Source: Bacillus sp. SORGH_AS_0510 (lineage in GTDB: Bacteria > Bacillota > Bacilli > Bacillales > Cytobacillaceae). From it: 64,000 bases of DNA. A program made the position numbers and the translations under genes. Below, piece after piece: positions 44,678 to 53,832 of this stretch. The stretch's first letter is position 1; every line of letters starts with the position of its first letter. The notes beneath the pieces were generated by a model that had not been told where the DNA came from, ran no database searches, and saw only the letters and a program-made list of their open reading frames with translations. Location: the NCBI RefSeq assembly GCF_030818775.1, contig NZ_JAUTAU010000001.1, positions 2,484,001-2,548,000 on the forward strand, written 5' to 3'.

Positions 44678-46018
44678 CTATTTAATAAATGTACGCTTCA
44701 GTACCGTTTTTAGTATTCTCGGCTGCATGAGTATTATCATAGGTTGAATAAGATTCATTACTTTAAATAATGAACTATAAATATATTGATTTTGCGATGA
44801 TAGAAGAAAGATGTTCCTTGCGTACCATTGTTGAATGAAGAGACCTATCGGCTTTTTTCCCATTGTTTCTGGATAGCGGAAATCTTCATTTATGACCATG
44901 TTCCAGATAGGAGAAATGATTTTTGCTGCATGTTTATGAAATTTAGTGATGACCTTTCTTATTGAATCACTATAACTCTGTAATAATTTTTGAAGTGCAA
45001 GCGCTTCTAACACAGCAATACTCATGCCTTGTCCGAAAACAGGGTCGATCCTGCAAATTGTATCACCAATCACAATGAGTCTGTCTGGGAAATGTTTCAC
45101 CTGTTGGAATTGGTTCCAATTTATCCCTGGCACTCGATAAACAGAGGTGCTAGTTAATGGAGTAGCATCCTTAATTTCTTGATAAATATCTAGTTTAGGC
45201 AATATTTTGGCCAGTTCTAGAAAACCACTATCGTCTGCAAGGGCATCTTTTTCATTTATTTCATTATGGTATCCATTTATTGTAACAATGTAACGGTTTC
45301 CCTCTACTTTTGAGATGGTTCCTCCCATTTTCTCGATTGGAGGGTTTGGATATACAATTTTAATTGCCCAGTCTCTGGCTTCATTTGTTGCTAATTGAAA
45401 ACTCTTACTAATATAGCTTAAGCCTATTTTAGCCTTTTTCACAGGTAGATGGATTCCTCGTTTTTCAAACCATTTAGAGGTAATTCCGCTGACTCCACTT
45501 GCATCTACTATTAAATCTGCCGTTAAGGTTTTGATATTGTCACTCTGATCTGCTACTTCAACTCCTACAATAATATTGTCTTTTTCCTTATATACATAAT
45601 TTTTGACCACTTGATTGTAATGAACAGTTACATTTGGTATTTTCTTTATGTATTTTTCTACATTCCATTCAAGGTGCGGTCGGGTTTGCAGGATAGTGGA
45701 GTATTCCCCATCGTATCGGAGTTTCCAAACTCCATGGTGAAACCAAGCTAGGTCTTTTGTAGAATTTATCTTTATTGCGCCACCTGAATAAAATTTTTCT
45801 GTAATACCAGGAAATAGTCTCTCAAGTCCGGATTCTCCAGCATGGAGAAGCGCGTGTATATGCTCGCCTTGTGGGGCACCTTTTCTTGGGAATGGTCCTG
45901 CGGGTTCCTGATCACGTTCTAGGATAATTACCTCATGAAAAAAATCAGATAACACACGAGCCGCTAACTTTCCTGAAATCCCCCCACCAATAATTATTGC
46001 TTTTTCCTTGGGAAACAA
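44678..46018 (-). CDS. FAD-dependent monooxygenase
   Basis: A 446-residue flavoprotein of the PHBH/geranylgeranyl-reductase-like superfamily. The Rossmann motif AIIIGGGISGKLAARVLSD is at 7-25, the ASG of the second motif in LIVDASGVSG (about 168), and the flavin-binding GD motif in VIGDTICRIDPVFGQGMSIA (core RIDPVFGQGMS, about 333). A hydrophobic C-terminal segment (MNLIQPMIILMQPRIL) may contact the membrane. The start is TTG 46018 with GAGGTG upstream. Substrate unknown. It stands alone and is divergent from a methyltransferase gene, possibly sharing regulation. Confidence 0.82.
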   Translation of the reverse strand: MFPKEKAIIIGGGISGKLAARVLSDFFHEVIILERDQEPAGPFPRKGAPQGEHIHALLHAGESGLERLFPGITEKFYSGGAIKINSTKDLAWFHHGVWKLRYDGEYSTILQTRPHLEWNVEKYIKKIPNVTVHYNQVVKNYVYKEKDNIIVGVEVADQSDNIKTLTADLIVDASGVSGITSKWFEKRGIHLPVKKAKIGLSYISKSFQLATNEARDWAIKIVYPNPPIEKMGGTISKVEGNRYIVTINGYHNEINEKDALADDSGFLELAKILPKLDIYQEIKDATPLTSTSVYRVPGINWNQFQQVKHFPDRLIVIGDTICRIDPVFGQGMSIAVLEALALQKLLQSYSDSIRKVITKFHKHAAKIISPIWNMVINEDFRYPETMGKKPIGLFIQQWYARNIFLLSSQNQYIYSSLFKVMNLIQPMIILMQPRILKTVLKRTFIK

Positions 46019-46178
46019 AGAATGGACACCTCACATATCTATAATCTTCTATATTAAAATAGCATAAAATTTACAATAGTGATATTAGTAATCCCAGATT
46101 ATATAGTGGTAGTGACTACTAGATAGGTGATAAAGCTGTATAATAGGATTACATTTTAACTTTTTGGAGTTGAGTAGG

Positions 46179-46772
46179 TTGAGTCGGTTATTCGCTAAAT
46201 GGTATGACTTTTTTATGAATCCACTAGAGAAAAAGAAGTTTAAGAAGATTCGAAAAGAACTTATTTCAAAGGCAACAGGAAATGTCTTGGAGTTAGGTGC
46301 AGGGACAGGAATAAATTTCCCTTTTTATAAAAAAGTGGACAAGGTATTTGCAATTGAGCCTAATCCCTACATGGTTGAACGTTCAACAACGAAAATAAAA
46401 AAGGCAGTTGTCCCTATTGAAATCGTTCGGGCAAGTGCAGAGGAGTTGCCATTTGCTGATAATACATTTGATACAGTGGTAGCAACGCTTGTTTTTTGCA
46501 CAATTCCCAATCCAGAAAAAGCACTTGGAGAACTGAACCGGGTATGCAAACCTGAAGGAAGTATTCTGTTATTTGAACATGTAAAGATGAAAAATCGATT
46601 TTTAGGGGCACTTCAAGAATGGTTAACTCCAGCTTGGAAGAGAGTCTGTGATGGATGTTGTTTAAATCGTGATACAGTGGAGTTATTTCAAGCACGCGGG
46701 ATACAAATAAAAAATATGGAAACTTACTATAGTGATTTATTTATAGTTGTGGAAGGTGTCAATAAGAACTAG
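46179..46772 (+). CDS. Class I SAM-dependent methyltransferase (UbiE/PmtA-like)
   Basis: A 197-residue methyltransferase. Motif I VLELGAGTGINFPFYKK (about 34-50), the acidic residue in FAIEPNPYMVERS (about 58), LPFADNTFDTVVATLVFCTIPNP (core FDTVVATLVFC, about 89) and EGSILLFEHVK (about 123) are all present. The starting NPLEKKKFKKIRKEL and the LTPAWKRVCDGCCLNR region resemble phospholipid or quinone methyltransferases. GGAG at 46166-46169 favours TTG 46179, and TTG 46164 is also possible. It is divergent from the FAD monooxygenase gene. Confidence 0.85.
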   Translation: MSRLFAKWYDFFMNPLEKKKFKKIRKELISKATGNVLELGAGTGINFPFYKKVDKVFAIEPNPYMVERSTTKIKKAVVPIEIVRASAEELPFADNTFDTVVATLVFCTIPNPEKALGELNRVCKPEGSILLFEHVKMKNRFLGALQEWLTPAWKRVCDGCCLNRDTVELFQARGIQIKNMETYYSDLFIVVEGVNKN

Positions 46773-46855
46773 GCACATTTATTGAATATTCATTTTTTTC
46801 TTTCTATAATCATAGTGTTACATAATATGATTATATACAAAGGTGTGAGTAAAGG

Positions 46856-47395
46856 ATGAAAATTGTAGCGATTGTTGGAAGTTTGCGAAAGGGATCTTAT
46901 AATAAGCAGCTTGCCGCGACTATAAAGGAGCGATACGGAAAAATATTTGAATTAGAAATATTGGACATCGGCTTGCTTCCACATTTTGATCAGGATATTG
47001 AAATCAATCCTCCTGAGACCGTTACCGATTTTAAGAGGAAAGTAAAAGAGGCAGACGGGGTAATTATTATTACACCTGAATACAATTGGTCTATTCCAGG
47101 TGTGTTAAAAAATGCTTTAGACTGGCTCTCAAGAGTAGATAAGGTGCTTATTGGGAAACCAGTAATGACAGCTGGTGCTGCAACAGGTTTAATGGGTACC
47201 CTACGTGCACAGCTCCATTTACGTCAAATCTTGACAGCTTTACAGGTGAAACTTTTGCCACCAGTTGGTAACGAAATTCTAATTAATTTAGCATCTGCCA
47301 AATTTAATGAAGAAACAGGAAAGTTAATAGACGAAACAACATTATCTTTCTTAGATGGTGTAATGGAGAGGTATGTCAATTTTATAAAAGAATAG
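46856..47395 (+). CDS. NADPH-dependent FMN reductase
   Basis: A 179-residue flavodoxin-fold reductase of the ChrR/YieF/AzoR-like group. The phosphate loop GSLRKGSYNKQLA (about 8-20) and TPEYNWSIPGVLKNALDWLSR (core PEYNWSIPGVLKN, about 77-89) bind FMN. Such enzymes reduce quinones, azo dyes or chromate with two electrons and guard against redox cycling. The gene is monocistronic, with a terminator shared with the converging aldo/keto reductase. Confidence 0.9.
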   Translation: MKIVAIVGSLRKGSYNKQLAATIKERYGKIFELEILDIGLLPHFDQDIEINPPETVTDFKRKVKEADGVIIITPEYNWSIPGVLKNALDWLSRVDKVLIGKPVMTAGAATGLMGTLRAQLHLRQILTALQVKLLPPVGNEILINLASAKFNEETGKLIDETTLSFLDGVMERYVNFIKE

Positions 47396-47403
47396 TGAAT
47401 GGA

Positions 47404-47434
47404 AAGGTGCCCTAAATCTCATTTAAGGCACCTC
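47404..47434. terminator. Terminator between FMN reductase and aldo/keto reductase
   Basis: AGGTGCC and GGCACCT pair with an AAAT/ATTT-type inner stem. It lies between converging genes. Confidence 0.75.
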
Positions 47435-47448
47435 TCCTAACAATTATT

Positions 47449-48276
47449 TTAAAAATCAAAGTTATCAGGGTCTGCCCCAAATCTTTTGTTTTCGTTTAGT
47501 GCATTGATTTTCTCCAAATCGCTATCATTTAAGGTAAAATCAAAAATATTTGCGTTCTCTATTATTCGATGTTCTTTTATCGACTTTGGAATCGTGACGA
47601 TACCATTTTGTAAATCCCATCGCAAAATAACTTGAGCGATTGATTTATGATGTGCTGAAGCGATATCCTGTAATACTGGGTGCTCAAGTAGACGACCTTG
47701 ACCAAGCGGAGCCCACGCTTCAATCTGTATCTCATTCTTTTTACAAAAGTCGCGCAGTTCGATCTGTGCTAACATTGGGTGTAATTCCACCTGATTGACC
47801 ATTGGTTTAATCTCAGCGACTGACATCAAATCTTCCAAATGGTGAATATTAAAATTGCTGACCCCGATTGCTCTAACACGACCTTCTTTATATAAATTCT
47901 CAAGTACCTTCCATGTTTCTTTATACTTTTCCTTTACTGGCCAGTGAACCAGGTATAAATCAACATAATCAAGACCAAGTTTATCTAAGCTTGTTTCAAA
48001 AGCCCCTAGCACAGAATCAGTACGTTGATCTGAATTCCAAACTTTTGTTGTTATAAACAGCTCTTCACGTGGAATGCTGGATTCTTTAATCGCTTGTCCT
48101 ACACTTTCTTCATTATCATAAAGTGCAGCTGTATCGATGCTTTTATAACCAACTCTAAGAGCATGCTGAACCGCATGCAGTGCTTCTTCTCCTTGGCGAA
48201 CCTTATACACACCCAAACCCAACCATGGCATCATTACCCCATTATGTAATGTAGTAGTATCCTGTAAGCTATTCAT
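47449..48276 (-). CDS. Aldo/keto reductase (YvgN/YtbE-like)
   Basis: A 275-residue (alpha/beta)8-barrel reductase. The tetrad is visible as Asp in SIDTAALYDNEESVG (Asp and Tyr, about 47 and 52), Lys in FITTKVWNSD (about 78) and His in LVHWPVKEK (about 110). GVSNFNIHHLEDLM, EAWAPLGQG and IPKSIKEHRI bind NADPH. It reduces aldehydes such as methylglyoxal. AAGGAGGAACC lies before the ATG at 48276. Confidence 0.93.
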   Translation of the reverse strand: MNSLQDTTTLHNGVMMPWLGLGVYKVRQGEEALHAVQHALRVGYKSIDTAALYDNEESVGQAIKESSIPREELFITTKVWNSDQRTDSVLGAFETSLDKLGLDYVDLYLVHWPVKEKYKETWKVLENLYKEGRVRAIGVSNFNIHHLEDLMSVAEIKPMVNQVELHPMLAQIELRDFCKKNEIQIEAWAPLGQGRLLEHPVLQDIASAHHKSIAQVILRWDLQNGIVTIPKSIKEHRIIENANIFDFTLNDSDLEKINALNENKRFGADPDNFDF

Positions 48277-48432
48277 TAATGGTTCCTCCTTACAATTTAA
48301 TAAAAATAAGTATAGTACTTCTCTAAAATGAAAATCAATTAAATGGTTCTTCAGGGAAATTAATCCATAAAAAAGGACCTTGAAACGTAAGGAAATTATA
48401 CATCCTTTTCAATGGTCCTATCTCTGGTATGA

Positions 48433-49023
48433 TTAATAGTCTGTTACCTCAAAACCTCTATCAAGAAATGCTTCAATAACTTCGCTGATTTGAAAAGAAA
48501 CCTGTGGAAGGTCATAATTTTCAAACGCATGTTCACAGGAAGCCTTATAAGCCATAATTTCGTCGTAATGGCTTATATGACGATTAATATCTTCAGCATT
48601 ATCTTGACGTTCCTTTTGTCTTTCAATCACAGTATCCCTGTCCGCATAAATAAAGAAACGCATTACTCGGTCACCATATAACTTCTTCAATTTTTCTGTT
48701 CCTTCAGGATTTAAAGTTAAATAGACAAGGTTATGATGCTCAAAAGCTTTTACAATATCCTGTTCACGAATACCATAAAAAAAGCCATCAATTTCAACAC
48801 TTTCAAGAAACTCATGGTTTTCTTGCATTTTTTTGAAGTCAGCTTCATTAATAAAATGGTAATCTTCACCATTCTTTTCATAATGACGAGAGGGACGTGT
48901 GGTGTAGGAGAGAACGGTTTCCATATCAAAGGCAGTAGCAACCATTTTAGCAATGGTTTTTCTACCAGATCCATCCGGTCCAGTATAAATAAAAATCTTT
49001 TCTTTTTCTTTAATCTTGTACAT
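48433..49023 (-). CDS. Guanylate-kinase-like P-loop protein
   Basis: A 196-residue protein with a P-loop, YTGPDGSGRKTIAKMVA (about 12-28), where R replaces one usual residue in GxxGxGKS/T. VLSYTTRPSRHYEKNGEDYHFINE (core SYTTRPSR, about 34-41) is the GMP-binding signature of guanylate kinases, and FIYADRDTVIERQKER is the lid region. It is distinct from housekeeping gmk in its starting KEKEKIFIYTG. The start is ATG 49023, set by GCAGGAGG. A longer frame from 49116 is not supported. It may act on GMP or serve a scaffold role. Confidence 0.85.
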   Translation of the reverse strand: MYKIKEKEKIFIYTGPDGSGRKTIAKMVATAFDMETVLSYTTRPSRHYEKNGEDYHFINEADFKKMQENHEFLESVEIDGFFYGIREQDIVKAFEHHNLVYLTLNPEGTEKLKKLYGDRVMRFFIYADRDTVIERQKERQDNAEDINRHISHYDEIMAYKASCEHAFENYDLPQVSFQISEVIEAFLDRGFEVTDY

Positions 49024-49356
49024 GGCAAACCTCCTGCAACAAATTATTGAATTAAAAGTGAAACGATGGGTACATATGATACATGTTTTTCCCTGGACAT
49101 GATTTTGGGGATACATTCATTATAACAGATTTACAATAAAAAATCTGACTTTTCTGCTTTTTAGGATAGGTGTGTATAGATTCATATAGGATAATTGTTA
49201 CAAAGGTGTGAACAAGACGATGTTAATACTAGATTTAATCAAATGGTATATAGCAGGTTTTGCCATAATTATCATAAAATAAGTAATATACAATACCTTT
49301 ATAGTGAAAACCATGATTGAAATGAAAAAACATCTAGAAGCTAAGGGGGGAGAAGT
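49024..49356. other. Intergenic region before yyaC
   Basis: The 333 bases between the divergent guanylate-kinase-like and YyaC genes are AT-rich. A sporulation-sigma promoter for yyaC would be expected, but I could not settle on convincing -35 and -10 elements. No ORF or RNA gene is apparent. Confidence 0.5.
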
Positions 49357-49977
49357 ATGTGGATTTTTAATGGAAAGAAAAAGAAAATTAAAAAAGATGT
49401 TAGGGTATATTATTGTTCCGAAAAGCAGACAGAAGATGGGACAGAATTTAGAGATATAATAAATAAATTAAACGAAGTGTTCCACAGTACCTCCCAACAG
49501 GTCGTTATTCTGTGTATAGGCTCGGATCGTTCAACAGGTGATTCACTCGGTCCTCTTGTAGGAACAATGCTCAAGAAGAGTAAAATATCTTTTCCTGTTT
49601 ATGGAACATTAGAAGAACCTGTCCACGCTTTAAATATAAAGAAAATTCTGAAGGAAATCGTTCAAATTTATCAAAATCCTTTTATATTGGGAATTGATGC
49701 TTGCTTGGGAGATGAACGGCAAATAGGCTATATCTTATTAAAGGAAGGTCCATTAATTCCTGGAATGGCGCTAAACAAATCCTTACCAAGTGTTGGCGAT
49801 TACCATATGAATGCAATAGTAAATTATCTTGATCCACTCTCACCAGGTCAATCACTCAATACCACAAGACTATTTGTTGTTATGAGGCTGGCCGAATCGA
49901 TATCAAAAATAATAACTGACGCAGCATTAATTGAAGGATCATTCACCGATGAGAAAGTTATTGAAAAGAATGGATAG
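49357..49977 (+). CDS. yyaC: Spore protease YyaC
   Basis: A 206-residue member of the YyaC family, related to the germination protease GPR that degrades small acid-soluble spore proteins. ILCIGSDRSTGDSLGPLVG (about 50-68), the acidic pair in FILGIDACLGDE (about 107) and SVGDYHMNAIVNY are the family blocks. The N-terminal lysine-rich stretch (GKKKKIKKD) may bind DNA or membrane. GGGGGGAG precedes the ATG. The function in spores is only partly known. Its presence confirms a spore-forming host. Confidence 0.9.
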   Translation: MWIFNGKKKKIKKDVRVYYCSEKQTEDGTEFRDIINKLNEVFHSTSQQVVILCIGSDRSTGDSLGPLVGTMLKKSKISFPVYGTLEEPVHALNIKKILKEIVQIYQNPFILGIDACLGDERQIGYILLKEGPLIPGMALNKSLPSVGDYHMNAIVNYLDPLSPGQSLNTTRLFVVMRLAESISKIITDAALIEGSFTDEKVIEKNG

Positions 49978-50056
49978 TAATCAAAAATACATTTTATTTA
50001 TTTTTGTGGAAAATCCATCCATAGAAGTTGTAGTTAATAAATAGATTACGTTATAA

Positions 50057-50073
50057 TTGGTATAATGTATACC
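50057..50073. promoter_or_regulatory. GTATAC-type operator before gntR-1
   Basis: TTGGTATAATGTATACC is an inverted repeat (GGTATA/TATACC) 21 bases before the regulator start, overlapping a possible -10. It suggests autoregulation by a FadR-type GntR protein. Confidence 0.6.
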
Positions 50074-50093
50074 TAGAAAGAAGGAGAAAAATT

Positions 50094-50771
50094 GTGGGGA
50101 ATAACTGGGTAGAGGAAGACCTTATATCTTTACGTGAAAGGGTCTATTTACACATAAAAGATTTGATTTTAGAAGGTGAATTTAAAACTGGGGATCGATT
50201 AGTTGAACGTGAACTGGCTGAACGATTAAATATAAGCAGAACTCCTATTCGTGAAGCTTTATTTAGATTAGAATCACAAGGATTTGTAAAAACCGTACCT
50301 AGGAAGGGTGTAATTGTTGCTGATATTTCTGAGAAGGAAATTATTGAAGTATTTACCATTCTATCCTCTCTTGAAGTATTAGCAGCTAAACTAGCAGCTC
50401 AAAAGCTTGACGATGATACGAGAAATAAATTTATGGATTATATTAAAAAGGTGGAAGATTGCCTTAAAGATGAAAATGATTCTAATTTCTCACATCTACA
50501 TGGTGAATTAAATCATCTTCTATACAGTTCTGCGAAAAATTCCAAGTTATACGAAATGCTGAGTGGATTATCTGATTATATTAGAGCATTTGCAAAAACA
50601 GGTTATAGGAATCCAGGACGGCCAAAACAGTCTATGGAAGAACACTTAAGAATTATGGAAGCCATCGTCAATCAAGAAGTAGAAATGGCTGAATACTTAA
50701 CAAAAATTCATATTGAAAATTCACGCAAAGCGTATATTGAAGCTGTAAATAAAGTGAAAAAGAACAAATAA
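50094..50771 (+). CDS. FadR-subfamily GntR regulator (first copy)
   Basis: A 225-residue regulator with an N-terminal winged helix (SLRERVYLHIKDLILEGEFK, then RELAERLNISRTPIREALFRLESQGFVKTVPRKG; core LNISRTPIREAL at about 43-54) and a C-terminal FCD ligand domain. The HLHGELNHLL and EEHLRIMEAI histidines are candidates for metal-assisted ligand binding. It is close in sequence to the regulator at 62.5 kb. The start is GTG 50094 after AAGGAGAAAA. FadR-type proteins recognise a core like yGTMKACy, and GTATAC fits this, so it likely controls the operator set at 50.0-58.3 kb. Confidence 0.9.
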   Translation: MGNNWVEEDLISLRERVYLHIKDLILEGEFKTGDRLVERELAERLNISRTPIREALFRLESQGFVKTVPRKGVIVADISEKEIIEVFTILSSLEVLAAKLAAQKLDDDTRNKFMDYIKKVEDCLKDENDSNFSHLHGELNHLLYSSAKNSKLYEMLSGLSDYIRAFAKTGYRNPGRPKQSMEEHLRIMEAIVNQEVEMAEYLTKIHIENSRKAYIEAVNKVKKNK

Positions 50772-50800
50772 AGAAGCTGACAATGAGTCGGCTTCTTTAT
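50770..50800. terminator. Terminator between gntR-1 and the dehydrogenase gene
   Basis: AAAGAAGCTGAC and GTCGGCTTCTTT pair with one G-U, between converging genes. Confidence 0.8.
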
Positions 50801-50806
50801 TTGTTT

Positions 50807-51613
50807 CTATACCCCAATGACTAAGGCGGAGGTTAGATTTCTTAATACTTTTGCCACACTCATGGACACAATGGGGCTGGATTTTGGATTTTGAATAAAA
50901 GGATTGTTTTGAACGGAAATCTCTACTTGTCCAAAATAACCCTTTGCTACAATTGTATGTGTGTTTTTATCAATTGTCGGGTCAACATATACTTGAACCG
51001 TTGTATCTTCAAAACCAATACCTGCTAGACTTAAGGCAGCAGATACATTTACGTTTTCAGGAAATAATTTTGCAGCGTCCCTAGCATTGCCATCAAAGAT
51101 ACAATATGGTTCTTTAATGGTTTCAAGATTTACTTTTTCCTCGGCAATCGTTCCGTACCAGCTTTTCGGAGGCTTCCTCGTAATTAGTCTTATTTCATTA
51201 ATTTCACCTAACACTCCAGCAGCTACTCGATCCAAACCAGCAATTGCAGCTGATGGAATTATCAGTTGTTTTTGATGAAGAGTAGCTGTTTCTAAAAGGG
51301 ACTCATAAAAATCTATATTTGCCAAAGCACCAACAGATAGGATAATAAGGTTGCTTCCTGAGGAGAGAGCTTTTTCACCATAAAGCTGTAGAGCATGATG
51401 TCCCGCTGCTTCAATAATGATATCTAAATTTTGATTAAAAAAACCGGATTCATCTGTTGTAATGGTACAATTTACTGGAGTCAATTCCGTGGAATTAAGT
51501 GGCTTTCTAACTAGAATAGCTTTAAGTACGACATCGCCTGCCTGTTTGGAAGATATTAAGTCGCTAATACTTCTACCAAGAGTTCCATAACCGATAATAC
51601 CAACTTTAAGCAT
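50807..51613 (-). CDS. L-aspartate dehydrogenase-like protein (NadX/DUF108)
   Basis: A 268-residue NAD(P)-dependent dehydrogenase of the aspartate-dehydrogenase family. The Rossmann motif VGIIGYGTLGRSIS is at residues 4-17, IIIEAAGHHALQLYGEKAL at about 66, and LIIPSAAIAGLDRVAAGVLG (core PSAAIAGLD, about 116-124) contains residues near the active site. ITRKPPKSWYG and the C-terminal NPKSSPIVSMSVAK are also family-like. It interconverts an amino acid and an oxo acid with NAD(P)H. In this catabolic setting its substrate may be aspartate or an analogue. A GTATAC operator lies 26 bases before its start. Confidence 0.85.
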   Translation of the reverse strand: MLKVGIIGYGTLGRSISDLISSKQAGDVVLKAILVRKPLNSTELTPVNCTITTDESGFFNQNLDIIIEAAGHHALQLYGEKALSSGSNLIILSVGALANIDFYESLLETATLHQKQLIIPSAAIAGLDRVAAGVLGEINEIRLITRKPPKSWYGTIAEEKVNLETIKEPYCIFDGNARDAAKLFPENVNVSAALSLAGIGFEDTTVQVYVDPTIDKNTHTIVAKGYFGQVEISVQNNPFIQNPKSSPIVSMSVAKVLRNLTSALVIGV

Positions 51614-51636
51614 AATTATTCTCCTCTATTTACATT

Positions 51637-51653
51637 TTGTATACCGTATACCA
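51637..51653. promoter_or_regulatory. GTATAC-type operator before the NadX-like gene
   Basis: On the minus strand ATGGTATACGGTATACAAA contains two overlapping GTATAC cores, 26 bases before the NadX-like start. Confidence 0.6.
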
Positions 51654-51981
51654 TTAATTTTTTCTCTATTTTAAATGAAACTCTATTGGAAATCAACAAT
51701 AAAATTATGAATATATATAAACTTCTAAATTTTCAAAATTGTTTTGCAAAGTATTTTAAATAATGTTATATTTATTTCAACCTTATAGTAAACAAGGTCT
51801 ACATAGTGAAAAAGGAAGGAGTGAAACAAATTTTAACCAAAGGATCATGAATCCAGAATAATTTTTTATTCAAGTTGCTTTTGGTAGAATGATTACTTTA
51901 GGTAATGCTGTAAGACTATTAATAATTATTGTTTAATTGTTGGAATGAGTAGGGTATTATGTATTTTTTCTTATATAACCA

Positions 51982-51996
51982 TGGTATACAATCTAC
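51982..51996. promoter_or_regulatory. GTATAC-type operator before transporter 1
   Basis: CATGGTATACAATCTACAAA carries one GTATAC core, about 200 bases before the transporter start. Confidence 0.5.
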
Positions 51997-52188
51997 AAAA
52001 TACAAAATATTAGTTGCGGATTGTTGGTCTTGTTTAGCTCTAAGGTGACAAAGGATTTATGAAGTAGAGGAAAACAACAAGAGTAAAGAGGCGATAATAA
52101 CTAAATTCCTCTCCTACGTTCCTTTTTCAGGATATGTTTGGAGGACTTTCGTATTGTTTTAAATTATTTAAGCTAACGGAGGGGAACT

Positions 52189-53634
52189 ATGGAATTAACA
52201 GCAGCTCATTGGGTTTATCTATTTGTCACTGCAGCAGTAATTATTATCATGCTTTTTAGAAAAGGTGTTGTTTTACCTCTTATAATAGGTACTTTTTTAG
52301 TAGCAGCAGTATATAAAGGGAGTATCATTGCAGGGTTCCAAGCTGTATTTAATGCTAACCTTGTTGCTGCAAAAGAGTTATTCAGCATTTTCTTGATTAT
52401 TTCCATCATGATCGGTCTCCTTAATTCTTTAAAGGATTTAGGGGCAGATAAAAGGATGGTTGTACCCATACAAAAAATAATGATAAATGGGCATGTGTCA
52501 TATCTTGTTTTAATGGTTACAACCTATGTGATTTCACTCTTTTTCTGGCCAACTCCAGCGGTTCCTCTAATTTGTGCCTTGTTAGTTCCTGCCGCTGTAA
52601 GTGCAGGATTACCAGTTATGACATCAGCAATGGTTATTGTCATTGCAGGTCAAGGAATGGCACTTTCATCGGACTATATCATGCAAGTTGCGCCTATGCT
52701 TAGTGCAAAAGCGGCAGGGATTGATAAATCCGCTGTATCAGATAAGGCGTTCATACTTTCACTCATTACTGGTTTAAGTTCTTTAGCTATTGTTTATGTA
52801 ACACATAGGAAATCAATTACCAAAAAGGCTGGATCAAGTGAGTTAAAGAAAAATGAAAAAGGTTATTTTGAAGTAACTGAAGAGCTTGCTGCTACAGTAG
52901 AAGAGAGTGCAGAAATTAATCAAAGAAAAGAAACATGGGGAAAAATATTTGCTATTATTGTACCCTTGGCGATGTTGGCTGTCATGATTTTCATGTTCCA
53001 AACTAAAATTGGTAATGGTGGTGGATTTGAAGGTGGAGATGGCGCAGCTTTTATTGGTGGAGTTGCAACAATATTGTTAGTATTGGCCACTATAGCATTT
53101 AATCGAATCCATGCACTTGATAAAATTAGTGAACATATTACAGAAGGTTTTGTTTTTGCATTTCGTGCAATGGCACCTGTAATTCCAATTGCAGGCTACT
53201 TCTTTATGGGAAGTGGAGATTTTTCGGGTTCAATTCTTTCTTTAGGTGAAGAGGCAGCTAAACCAGCATTTTTATTTGATTTAATTCAAGCAGGACAAAA
53301 CTATATTCCGCATAGTCCAATGTTTGCTGCATTTAGTATATTAATAGTGGGAGTAATTACAGGCTTAGATGGTTCTGGGTTTGCAGGTCTACCTCTAACG
53401 GGGGCTTTATCCGGAGCTATAGGGCCAGGTAGTCACATCGATCCTTCGGTTCTTGCTGCAATCGGTCAGATGGGTGCGGTTTGGAGCGGAGGAGGAACGC
53501 TTATTGCATGGTCCTCACTTGTTGCTGTTGCCGGCTTCTTACAAGTATCACCATTGGAATTGGCGCGAAAAAATTTCCTTCCAGTTATTACCGGACTACT
53601 GTTAGCAACTATATTGGCAGTAATAATTTGGTAA
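52189..53634 (+). CDS. Ion-transporter-superfamily permease (transporter 1)
   Basis: A 481-residue membrane protein with about eleven hydrophobic helices and a charged cytosolic loop at about 205-245. Repeated motifs such as FFWPTPAVPLICALLVPAAV (about 113-132) and SGFAGLPLTGALSGAIGPGSH (core GFAGLPLTGALSGAIGPG, about 397-414) suggest inverted helical hairpins, as in the GntP, CitMHS and NhaC ion-transporter families. It probably imports an organic acid in symport with sodium or protons. ACGGAGGGGAAC precedes the ATG. Ligand identity is unknown, but its operator suggests uptake of the compound degraded by this island. Confidence 0.75.
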   Translation: MELTAAHWVYLFVTAAVIIIMLFRKGVVLPLIIGTFLVAAVYKGSIIAGFQAVFNANLVAAKELFSIFLIISIMIGLLNSLKDLGADKRMVVPIQKIMINGHVSYLVLMVTTYVISLFFWPTPAVPLICALLVPAAVSAGLPVMTSAMVIVIAGQGMALSSDYIMQVAPMLSAKAAGIDKSAVSDKAFILSLITGLSSLAIVYVTHRKSITKKAGSSELKKNEKGYFEVTEELAATVEESAEINQRKETWGKIFAIIVPLAMLAVMIFMFQTKIGNGGGFEGGDGAAFIGGVATILLVLATIAFNRIHALDKISEHITEGFVFAFRAMAPVIPIAGYFFMGSGDFSGSILSLGEEAAKPAFLFDLIQAGQNYIPHSPMFAAFSILIVGVITGLDGSGFAGLPLTGALSGAIGPGSHIDPSVLAAIGQMGAVWSGGGTLIAWSSLVAVAGFLQVSPLELARKNFLPVITGLLLATILAVIIW

Positions 53635-53700
53635 GAATTTTTAAGCTCTAGTCTGTATAATATTAGAGAAAATAATAAAGAGTGTAGAAATATAAAAAAA

Positions 53701-53756
53701 TTAAGGGGCTTTCCAAAAGTTAGAAAAGACTTAACTTTTGAGAAGCCCCAATTTTT
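53701..53756 (+). terminator. Terminator after transporter 1
   Basis: GGGGCTT and AAGCCCC plus an inner CAAAAGTTA/TTAACTTTTG stem form a long hairpin, followed by TTTTTT. Confidence 0.85.
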
Positions 53757-53808
53757 TAGTAGAAAACAAACTTTTTGTAAGAATTTTAATTATAAGGGAG
53801 ACAGTATT

Positions 53809-53832
53809 ATGAATCGAAGTGTTGTTCAATGA
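53809..53832 (+). other. Seven-codon leader ORF coupled to the ProC-like gene
   Basis: AAGGGAGA precedes ATG 53809, which encodes MNRSVVQ and stops at TGA 53830-53832. That stop overlaps the ATG of the next gene (ATGA). The only good ribosome-binding site of the region serves this mini-ORF, so the reductase is probably translated by coupling. Confidence 0.45.

Larger units (their letters stand above)
51614..52188. other. Divergent promoter region of the catabolic island
   Basis: The 575 bases between the NadX-like gene (-) and the transporter (+) contain two GTATAC-type operators (51637-51653 and 51982-51996). Short ORF-like stretches near 51809-51853 (GTG start, good AAGGAGTGA, 14 codons) do not encode anything recognisable. 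The remainder is AT-rich and unassigned, long enough for an untranslated leader before the transporter. Confidence 0.5.

Noticed and set aside
46414..46695. 93-residue minus-strand frame inside the methyltransferase gene
   Set aside because: Shadow of a gene with intact SAM motifs on the plus strand.
48733..49050. 105-residue plus-strand frame opposite the guanylate-kinase-like gene
   Set aside because: The opposite strand has P-loop and GMP-binding motifs. This frame has none.
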